64,000 nucleotides of DNA from JBAXEO01 sp963789515. GTDB taxonomy: Bacteria; Actinomycetota; Coriobacteriia; Anaerosomatales; JAAXUF01. Of this stretch, positions 25,741 through 33,600 are shown piece after piece; the stretch's first letter is position 1, and each line of letters begins with the position of its first letter. The stretch covers positions 21,061 to 85,060 of the forward strand of contig CAWBKW010000006.1 of assembly GCA_963789515.1 (NCBI GenBank), written 5' to 3'. The notes beneath the pieces are model-generated. The model did no database searches. It worked only from the letters and a program-made list of their open reading frames with translations, and had not been told where the DNA came from. A program made the position numbers and the translations under genes.

Positions 25741-26949
25741 CTACGCGATCACATCGCCGCTCTCGAGGTGCAGCGACGTGGGTGACGGCTCGTCGCCCGT
25801 AGCCCAAGGGAAGACGACGGCGAGCAGCGGCGGGACGACGACGGTGGTCACCACGACCACGAAGACGATCATCCCGTAGGTCGCCGAGCCGATCACGCCC
25901 ATCGCGAGGCCGGTCGACGCCACGATGAGCCCGACTTCCCCGCGCGGCACCATACCGACACCGATGGCGACCATACGCCGCCAGCCCATGCCGGCCGCAC
26001 CTAGCCCGCAGCCCAGGACCTTCGTGGCGATCGCGATGGCAGCGAGCGCCAGGCCCGGCAGCAGGATCGCGGGCGAGCCGAACAGCGAGAGTTGGACTTG
26101 CATGCCGGTCACGACGAAGAAGTACGGAACGAGCCACTCGTAGAGCGGCCTCGTCTGCTTCACCAGCTCCCAGCGGTCCTCGGTCTCGGCGAACATCATC
26201 CCGGCGAAGAAGGCGCCGACGATCCCTGCCAGCCCGATCGTCTCGGAGAGCGCCGCCATCGCGAGCATCACGATGAGGGCGACCACGAATCCGGCGTTGG
26301 GAATCTTGAGCCGGTCGAGCCAGTGCGAGTGACGCTTGACCAGTTTGGGTGCGATCCACATCTCGAACCCCACGAACAGGATCACCTGAGCCACCAGGAT
26401 GCCGAGATGCCCCATGTCGACGCCGTCGCGCGACGCGCCTACTACAAGTGAGAGCACCAGCATGCCCAGAACGTCGTCGATGACGGCTGCGGCGAGGATG
26501 ATCCGCGCCTCGGTGGTCGTCAGGAAGCCTCTGTCGGCGAGCACGCGGGCGGTTATCCCGACCGAGGTTGCGACGAGCGCCGTGCCGATGAACATCGCCT
26601 CGGGGCGCCCGTAGCCCAGCGTCATCCCGAACGCGTAACCGCAGGCGAGCGGAAGGACGATCCCGACCGCGCCTACCACGAACGCGCGGCCTCCGACCTT
26701 GAAGAGCTCGGACGGGCGCGTCTCCAGACCGACCACGAACATGAGCACGATCACGCCCATCGTGGCTACGGTGGAGAGGGTCGCTGAAGGCGCGACCCAT
26801 CGCAGCAGTCCCGGGCCGATGATGATGCCCGCCATCAGCTCGCCGATCACTGCCGGCTGCTTGAGCCGCTCGAAGACCTCACCCATGAACTTGCCGGCCG
26901 CGAATACCACCAGCAGGCTCAGCAGGACTCTCGATGTCTCGGTCGCCAT
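25741..26949 (-). CDS. CPA2-family cation:proton antiporter (KefB-like)
   Basis: 402 residues from ATG 26949 (the upstream extension is Arg-rich, not membrane-like). About 12 helices: LLVVFAAGKFMGEVFERLKQ, PAVIGELMAGIIIGPGLLRW, MFVVGLETRPSELFKVGGRA, LAAAVIDDVLGMLVLSLV (the double-Asp transport motif of TM5), FFAGMMF and GMVPRGEVGLIVASTGLAMG. The DD motif suggests electrogenic Na+ or K+/H+ exchange. No C-terminal TrkA_N/RCK domain is attached, unlike KefB/KefC. Same strand as tRNA-Ala, with which it converges on nothing. A second antiporter (59018) is of the CPA1 type. Confidence 0.86.
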   Translation of the reverse strand: MATETSRVLLSLLVVFAAGKFMGEVFERLKQPAVIGELMAGIIIGPGLLRWVAPSATLSTVATMGVIVLMFVVGLETRPSELFKVGGRAFVVGAVGIVLPLACGYAFGMTLGYGRPEAMFIGTALVATSVGITARVLADRGFLTTTEARIILAAAVIDDVLGMLVLSLVVGASRDGVDMGHLGILVAQVILFVGFEMWIAPKLVKRHSHWLDRLKIPNAGFVVALIVMLAMAALSETIGLAGIVGAFFAGMMFAETEDRWELVKQTRPLYEWLVPYFFVVTGMQVQLSLFGSPAILLPGLALAAIAIATKVLGCGLGAAGMGWRRMVAIGVGMVPRGEVGLIVASTGLAMGVIGSATYGMIVFVVVVTTVVVPPLLAVVFPWATGDEPSPTSLHLESGDVIA

Positions 26950-27147
26950 GATTCTCGTCCTCAACTCGGCTACGCGTACAAACACCCTAGCCGCGAAGTG
27001 TTTCCGCCTGATTACTGGGGGCGAAACGTCTTGCTCGAACGGGCGCCGAAGCCGCAATTCAAGTTTCACGCGCCTTTCTTGCCGACGAAACGACCCCGAA
27101 ATGTGCCGCCCCTACGGTGTTATCTGCGGCATTTCCGAATGGCCGCC

Positions 27148-27169
27148 TCGGAAGGAGCGCACCTTCCGA
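27148..27169 (+). other. Perfect inverted repeat in the amtB leader
   Basis: TCGGAAGG - AGCGCA - CCTTCCGA, an 8-bp perfect stem with a 6-base loop, lies about 90 bp upstream of amtB in an otherwise featureless gap of about 300 bp between the divergent antiporter and amtB (26950-27257). It could be an operator for a nitrogen regulator or a leader hairpin. I see no GlnR-, NtrC- or sigma-54-type consensus in the gap. Confidence 0.35.
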
Positions 27170-27257
27170 GAATCGCCGTCCAATGACGTACGGCGCCTGG
27201 TACCCCCCGAAAATGACCCGCCGGCGCGGGTCAGCACCCTTCAAGGAGGTGTGGGCG

Positions 27258-28872
27258 TTGAAGACGTTAGTGACGAAGTTCTTCGATCCATCTGCGATCA
27301 CCGGCCAGTGGCCGAGGATCCTCAAGCGTTCTGCTGTCCGTACTGCGATTCTCACGGTCGTGGCACTCGTGCTCCTGACCGGCCTCGCGGTCGCGGGAGA
27401 TCCCACCGGCGCCGCCACTGGTGACATCACCGTGATCACCGCCGCAACGCCGGGTCAGCCGACCACCGCTGAGCTCGGCGCGGCGCTCGGGCACCTGACC
27501 ATCGGCGTGAACATGTTCTTCGTGATCGTCGGCGTGTGTCTGATCTTCTTCATGCAGGCAGGCTTCATGCTCGTTGAGACGGGCTTCTGCCGCTCCAAGA
27601 ACGCCGCGCACGTCGCCATGACGAACTTCATCGTCTTTGGCGTTGGCGCACTGGTCTACTGGATGGTCGGTTTCGCAATCCAGTTCGGTGGCTTCGGCAA
27701 GATCGGCCTTCTGGGCGGCGTAGAGCCGCTCGACAAGATCGATCGCTGCTGCTCCCGGTTGGGGCCTCTTCTCCTACAAGGGCTTCATGCTCGGGACGCT
27801 CGGCGACGGCACGCTCGACGTCGGAATTTTCGCGTTCTTCCTCTTCCAGCTCGTGTTCATGGATACTGCCGCCACGATCGTCACGGGTGCCATGGCCGAG
27901 CGCTGGAAGTTCTCGGCGTTCATTCCCATGGGTGTCTTCATGGCCGCAGTGGTCTACCCGATCTATGGCATGTGGATCTGGGGCGGCGGCTGGCTGTCGC
28001 AGATGGGCACCACCCTCGGCCTCGGCCACGGCGCACTGGACTTCGCGGGCTCGTCGGTAGTCCATATGGTCGGTGGGTTCTCGGCACTGGCGGGCGCAAT
28101 CGTGATCGGACCCCGCATCGGCAAGTTCAAGAAGGACGGAACCCCGGTCGCTATCCCCGGCCATCACCTCCCGATGGCCATCCTGGGTACGATCATCCTG
28201 TTCTTCGGGTGGTTCGGCTTCAACGGCATGTCAACCTTGGCCGCCGGTGACCTGCGCTTCTCCGTAATAATCGCCAACACGCTGCTCGCCGGGTGTGCCG
28301 GCATGATGACCGGCATGTTCCTGGTGTGGAAGCTCTGGGGCAAGCCCGATCCCTCGATGGCGGTCAACGGCTCGCTTGCGGGCCTCGTGGCCATCACCGC
28401 TCCCTGCGCCTTCGTCGCCCCGTGGGCAGCGATCGTCATCGGCGGTATCGCCGGTCTCCTGGTTGTCGGCTCGGTCATCTTTATCGAGCGTGTCATGAAG
28501 GTTGACGACCCGGTGGGCGCATCTTCGGTCCACGGCGTGAACGGCGCGTGGGGCATGATCGCCCTCGGCCTCTTCGCCGACGGCACCTACGGCGCCGGCT
28601 TCAACGGCATCGCCGAGAACGTCACAGGCCTGTTCTACGGAGGCGGCGCCGGCCAGCTCATCGCGCAGCTCATCGCTGTCGTGGTCTGCGCTGCGTGGGC
28701 ATTCGGCCTCTTCTACCTGTTCTTCAGGGCGCAGAAGGCGATCATGGGCCTGCGCTCCTCTGAGACCGACGAGATCGCCGGCCTGGACGCCACTGAGATG
28801 GGCGTGCTCGCCTATCCCGACTTCGTAAACACCAGCCCTGTCACTGATGGAGCCGATGGAGGTGCACGCTAA
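27258..28872 (+). CDS. amtB: Ammonium transporter AmtB (one frameshift)
   Basis: Passive NH3/NH4+ channel of the Amt/Rh family. A TTG start at 27258 is supported by AGGAGG eight bases upstream; a signal-like hydrophobic segment (AILTVVALVLLTGLAVAGD) precedes eleven helices. Hallmarks: FMQAGFMLVETGFCRSKNAA, GGGWLSQMGTTLGLGH, DFAGSSVVHMVGGFSAL (twin-His position 1), WFGFNGMSTL and VHGVNGAWGMIALGLF (twin-His position 2). The frame breaks near 27748 after EPLDKIDR and resumes as APGWGLFSYKGFMLG, a single-base event. The stop directly abuts the glnK start. Restored length about 538 residues. Confidence 0.9.
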
Positions 28873-29211
28873 ATGAAGAAGGTAGAAGCCATCGTTCGGC
28901 CCGAGCGGCTGGACGCGGTCAAGGAGGCCGTCATCGGCCTCGGCCACAAGGGTCTGACCGTGACTGAGGTGAAGGGCCACGGTATCCAGGGCGGTATCTC
29001 TCAGCACTGGCGTGGCGCGGAGTACGTCATCGACCTGCTCCCCAAGGTCTCTCTGGTCGCAGTGGTCAACGACCACGAGGTCGAGGAGCTCGTTACGGCC
29101 ATCACCAAAGCCGCGCGAACCGACCGGATCGGTGACGGTAAGATCTTCGTCTCAACGATTGAAGAGGTCTACCGTGTCCGTACCGGTGAGAGCGGTCCCG
29201 ACGCGCTGTAG
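28873..29211 (+). CDS. glnK: PII signal-transduction protein GlnK
   Basis: 112 residues, the standard trimeric PII length. It begins MKKVEAIVRPERLDAVKEAV and ends with RTGESGPDAL. The B-loop (RIGDGKIFVS) and C-loop (YRVRTGE) match the family, and the modifiable Tyr51 in RGAEYVIDLLPK is present. The T-loop apex differs from enterobacterial PII: residues 37-46 read HGIQGGISQH and Tyr46 is Trp. It binds ATP/ADP/2-oxoglutarate and plugs AmtB at low nitrogen demand. The ATG immediately follows the amtB TAA, the classical amtB-glnK operon. Confidence 0.95.
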   Translation: MKKVEAIVRPERLDAVKEAVIGLGHKGLTVTEVKGHGIQGGISQHWRGAEYVIDLLPKVSLVAVVNDHEVEELVTAITKAARTDRIGDGKIFVSTIEEVYRVRTGESGPDAL

Positions 29212-29253
29212 GACCTCCGCCCTCGTGGCGAAGACCTCGCTCCCGGAAGAACA

Positions 29254-29281
29254 GAAGCGGGTCCCGAAAGGGGCCCGCTTC
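29254..29281 (+). terminator. Terminator of the amtB-glnK operon
   Basis: A hairpin with a 12-base arm (gaagcgggtccc), a GAAA tetraloop and the complementary arm ggggcccgcttc, followed by ttgattgt, 42 bp past the glnK stop. Strong stem, short T-run. Confidence 0.8.
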
Positions 29282-29640
29282 TTGATTGTCGGTTAGGTGC
29301 AAGATACCGGTATGTACCTGCCAGGAGTGACCGGGATGGCCTTCGCACCGTCCGAGGTACCCCTCTAGGGGGCTATCCAGAAGGAGTATCGGCCGACCTT
29401 GGCGTTCGCGGCCACATCCTCGGTGTTCCAGGGACTTATGCCCGACTCTCAGGCTTGATGGTACCGACGCGCCCGAGGCCTTCATCTGCCATCCCGGACA
29501 GATCATCCTGCTCTGAAACGCTTTCCACCTTCAGTAGTAGTTCCTCCTTACTGACGGCTGTGGACGCCGAGCAGACGTCCTTGAAGGCGACTATACCCCC
29601 GTCCGCCCGCGAATGGCAGGCACAGCCCCGATGAAACGAC
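29282..29640. other. Intergenic stretch, no gene recognised
   Basis: About 360 bp between the glnK terminator and the terminator of the rhodanese-thioredoxin gene. On the minus strand a frame from 29506 can be read, but its composition is not protein-like. Short inverted repeats are visible (for example cccctctaggggg near 29360 and tcagta..tactga near 29535). I searched by eye for riboswitch cores, tRNA-Sec, SRP, 6S, RNase P and tmRNA signatures and saw none. It might hold a small RNA or be remnant DNA. Confidence 0.3.
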
Positions 29641-29665
29641 GAGCGGCCCCGTTCGGGGGCCGCTC
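29641..29665 (-). terminator. Terminator after the rhodanese-thioredoxin gene
   Basis: Perfect hairpin gagcggcccc / ggggccgctc with loop gttcg, 36 bp beyond the minus-strand stop at 29701. On that strand it is followed by GTCGTTTCATC, a weak T-tract. Confidence 0.75.
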
Positions 29666-29700
29666 GGTAGGAACTGGGCGACGAACGTTCATTTCGCCAA

Positions 29701-30468
29701 CTACTTCAGTGCGTCGAGGGCCTGCCTCATATCGGCCTCGGAGGTCTCTCCCACCTTCTGGGTCGAGACGCTCCCGTCCTTGTTGATGAAGACGAACGTC
29801 GGAACGTACTTGGCGTTGAACTGACCCATGAGCTCGTTGCCCTCAGCGCTGTTGTCAACGTCGTAGAGCTTGAACTCGACCTTACCTTCGTACTCCTTCT
29901 TTAGCCTGTCGACCACAGGCTTCATCGCTTTGCAGCTTGGTCACCAACCGGTGTAGAACTCGTACATCACCGGTGTGGCGCTCGGCTTGACCGACGCAGT
30001 GCTCGGCGCGGCCGAGGAACCACCCCCCTGCTCCAGCGAGCCGGTCCAGGCGACGATTCCCTTGTCGAAGTGCAGGATCTTGGTGAAGCCGGCCTGCTCG
30101 AGCATCGAGACCGCCTCGGCGGAACGTGAACCGGTCTGACAGTAGACGAGCACCGGAGCGTTCTTGTCCCACTGGGATGAGACGGACTGGAACTGGTCGA
30201 GCGGCACGTTCTGTGCGCCCGGCACGTGTCCGCCCTCGAACTCGCCGACCGAGCGGACGTCAACGATCCGCACTCCGTCGGCAGCGGCCTTCTGGACGGC
30301 CTTGACGTCGACGACGGTGGTGCCTGCCGACGCCGGCTTGAGAGCGAAGAACGCGACGATCAGCAGCACGACTGCTACGACGATCCACGGAACGAACTTC
30401 ATGACGCTCGCTGAGGGCGTTGCGGATGTCTTCTTCGCACCCGTCTTGCCTTGAGGGGCTTTGCTCAT
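29701..30468 (-). CDS. Putative selenoprotein: membrane-anchored rhodanese-thioredoxin fusion (in-frame TGA = Sec176)
   Basis: Read through one TGA (29941-29943), this is a 255-residue protein. Residues 1-22 are basic; a membrane anchor (FVPWIVVAVVLLIVAFFAL) follows. Next is a rhodanese domain with VRIVDVRSVGEFEGGHVPGA and active loop VYCQTGSRSAEA; after a Ser/Pro linker comes a thioredoxin fold, MYEFYTGW-TGA-PSCKAMKP. The TGA replaces the first Cys of the WCPSC site (U-P-S-C). The same frame continues through VEFKLYDVDN and the cis-Pro strand KYVPTFVFINKDGS to a TAG at 29701. ATG 30468 has GAGGAG upstream. A conventional finder would split it into a truncated rhodanese (ending 29941) and a 74-aa fragment. 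The domains sit outside the membrane by topology. Likely role: handling sulfane sulfur or reducing extracytoplasmic thiols. Confidence 0.82.
29903..29921 (-). promoter_or_regulatory. SECIS-like hairpin after the TGA codon
   Basis: On the minus strand, 20-38 bases after the TGA, AGCCTGT - GGTCG - ACAGGCT forms a perfect 7-bp stem with a 5-base loop that begins GG. The apical loop lies 27-31 bases from the TGA. Bacterial SECIS elements are small hairpins just 3' of UGA with a G among the first two loop bases and the loop roughly 16-37 bases away (established knowledge), so spacing and loop both fit. Confidence 0.72.
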
Positions 30469-30508
30469 CGTGCGGGTCTCCTCACTAGGGCTTCGGTACC
30501 CATGCAAT

Positions 30509-30524
30509 ATACCCCATGGGGTAT
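30509..30524. promoter_or_regulatory. CsoR/CstR-type operator palindrome
   Basis: A perfect 16-bp palindrome, ATACCCCATGGGGTAT, lies 41-56 bp upstream of the rhodanese-thioredoxin start. ATACCC(n)GGGTAT-like palindromes are operators for the CsoR/RcnR/CstR repressor family. CstR senses persulfides and controls rhodanese genes (established for staphylococci), which matches the regulated gene here. It could also affect the divergent glucan synthase gene, whose start is 120 bp away. No CsoR-family gene is in the window. Confidence 0.65.
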
Positions 30525-30643
30525 GTCGGGTGCAAACGGACCGCGCGCGGGGCCTCGGTCGGGGATAATGACACATAGATTCCCAATCGCTTCAGAGCAA
30601 ACCAATCGCCAAGTGCGGCACGCATCGACGTCGCGAGGAGCCC

Positions 30644-33600
30644 ATGCCTGACCTGCCAGACCGTTCCCGCGAACCGCACGTTTCGCCGAGCGAACCGCTG
30701 CGTGCGGAGCTCCTCTCGGCGGAGCGGCTCGCCGAGAACGCCCGCATCATCGCGACCGCGCAGTCGTGGACGGTGGGTGGCGACCTACGGACGACGCCGC
30801 TCATCGCGCTGACCGGGCATGCGGCGGAGGCGCTCGTCGCCGACAACCGCGAGCTGGCCTCGGCCGCGCGCATGACCGGCGGCTCCTCACCGGCAGGCGA
30901 ATGGCTTCTCGACAACTACTACCTCATCGAGGAGCAGGTCCTGCTCGTCAAGGACGATCTGCCGGCCGACTACGGCATCGAGCTGCCGCGGCTCGTCGGT
31001 GGCGAGTGGGATGGCTTCCCGCGGATCTACGAGGCGCTGCTCGACGTCGTCGCACACACCGACTCACGCATCGACGACGAGTTCCTGCTCCGATTCGTGG
31101 ACGGCTACCAGGATGTCGCACCGCTCACAATCGGCGAGGTGTGGGCGGTCCCGATCATGCTGCGTATCGCGCTCGTCGACAACCTCAGCCGGCTTTCGCG
31201 GGCCGTGGTGCTGTCGATGCGCGCCGAGAAGGCCGCGGACCGCTGGGCCGAGCGCCTGGTGCTCGCGGCGCAAGACGACTCCGACACCCTGCCGGCGCTT
31301 CTCGCATCCATCGACGCCGAGACCAAGGACGTCCCTCCTGCGTTCTTCGTGCGCCTCACCCAACGGCTCGGCGAGCTGGAGACCGGGGGCGAGGCCGTCA
31401 ACTCGTGGCTCGAGCGGCGGCTCTCGGCGGAAGGCATCGTGCTCGAGACAGCGGCGGCCGACGCTCAGCAGGAGCAGGCGGCCAACCAGGTCTCGATAGC
31501 GAACTCGATCACGAGCATCCGGCTGCTCGACGCTTGGGACTGGCGGGAGTTCTTCGAGCGGGTGTCGATGGCCGAGGCGATACTGCGCCGAGACCCCGCG
31601 CAGACCTACGCGGTGATGGACTTCGCGAGCCGCGACCGCTACCGCCACTCGCTCGAGACCATCGCCCGACGCTCCACCGACAGCGAGATCGAGGTCGCCG
31701 AGAAGATCCTCGCCCTCGCGCGCGAGGCGCTGTCCATCGACGCCTCCGATGACGTGCGCGGTCACGTCGGATGGTGGCTCATGGCCGAGGGCCGCCTGCG
31801 GCTCGAGCCCCTCGTAGGGTATCGCCGCCAGAAGCGTGAAATCCTCTACCGCGGGCTTCTGGCCAATCACCGGGCCTACTACTGGGGGGCCTTCGCGGTG
31901 TTCTCGGCCGCGTTGCTCGCGCTCCTAGCGCTGTACGCGCTGGCCGAGGACGCCGACGTCGCGCAGATGGTTGCGCTCGTGCTGCTGGCAGCCATCCCGC
32001 TCTCCGAACTCGCGGTCCTGTTCGTGAACCGGCTCTCCTCGGTCGTGTTCCCTCCGCGGATCCTGCCCAAGCTCGACTCGCGGCTGCCCGTCGACGATGC
32101 GAACCGAACGCTGGTGGTGGTACCCGCGCTCCTGTCCTCGGCGCCGTCCACCCAGGCGGTCATCGAGAGCCTGGAGATCGCCTACCTCGCCAACCGCGAC
32201 CTCAACGTGGGCTATGCCCTGCTCGGCGACTTGAAGTCGTCGGACCAGCCCACCCGGCCTGAAGACGCCCTTATCACCGAGGCCGCCGTCCGGGGCGTCT
32301 CGGAGCTGAACGAGCGCTATGAGACCGAGCACGGCGTGCGCCCCTTCCACCTGCTGGTCCGCGAGCGCCGGCTCAACGAGTCCGAGAACCTGTGGATGGG
32401 CTGGGAGCGCAAGCGCGGGGCCTTGCTTGAACTGGTGCGCGAGATGCGCGGCAACACCGACACCACGTTCTCCACCAAGCTCGGCGAGCAGGCCTTCAGG
32501 CATTCCTGCGCGTTCGTCGTCACGCTGGATGCCGACACCGTCTTGCCGAGAGACGGGGCGCGCAAGCTCATCTCGGCGATCGCGCACCCGCTCAACCGTG
32601 CGCGCTGGCGTCCGGGCGAGCCGCGGGTGGAGACCGGCTACGGACTCATTCAGCCCCGTGTGGGGATGACGCTCCCGGGCGCCAAGCGGAGCCGCTTCGC
32701 CGCGCTGTTCTCCGGACCGACCGGCATCGACCCGTACTCCGGGGCGGTCTCGGACACCTACCAGGACGTCTTCGGCGAGGGCTCGTTCACCGGCAAGGGC
32801 ATCTTCGAGGTCGACGTGTTCGAGGGCGTGCTCGACGGCCGGTTCGCCGACAACTCGCTGCTCTCGCACGACCTTGTGGAGGGCTCGTTCCTGCGCACGG
32901 GACTGGCGAGTGACATCGAGGTCCTCGACGACTATCCCGCAAACTATCTGGCCGCGGCGTCTCGGTTGCACCGCTGGGTGAGGGGCGACTGGCAGACCCT
33001 GCCCTGGCTCGGCAAACGAGTCCCCGACTGCGCCGGCGCAGACCGGTTGAACCCTCTTTCGACCCTGAGCCGCTGGAAGGTCTTCGACAACCTTCGCCGC
33101 TCGCTCGTGCCGCCGACGACCGTCGCGCTGTTCGTTCTCGGCTGGCTGCTCCTTCCGGACGCATCACTGTCGTGGCCGCTGCTCATGGCGCTCGTCGTCT
33201 TCTTCCCGGCCGTCTTCTCACTGGCGAACTCGCTGCTGTTCCGGCTCAGCTCGGTGACCTACTCGACCAAGGCGCCGTCTGTTCTCGGCGACTTCTTCAC
33301 GGACGTGCAGCGGGGCCTGCTCTCGCTGGCGACCCTTCCCTACCAGGCCTGGATGATGCTCGACGCCATCACGCGCGCGCTGTGGCGCATGAACGTGTCT
33401 CGCAAACACCTGCTCGAGTGGGAGACCGCCGCCGACGCCGAGAAGCGCGCGGGGACGACGCGCACGGCGTTCTGGCGCACGATGGGGCCCTCGGCAGCGG
33501 TCGCTGCCGTCCTGCTGCTGCTCGTGGCGGTGGGGAACGGGTCGCGAGTCGCTGTCGCGGTGCCTCTCGCAGTGCTCTGGCTCGTCGGTCCGGTGATCGC

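Noticed and set aside
28873..29211. Loss of the modifiable Tyr51 in GlnK
   Set aside because: Careful numbering against E. coli GlnB shows the missing Tyr is position 46; Tyr51 in RGAEYV is intact.
29282..29640. tRNA-Sec gene next to the putative selenoprotein
   Set aside because: No T-loop GGTTCGA-type sequence or long acceptor arm is present in the gap.
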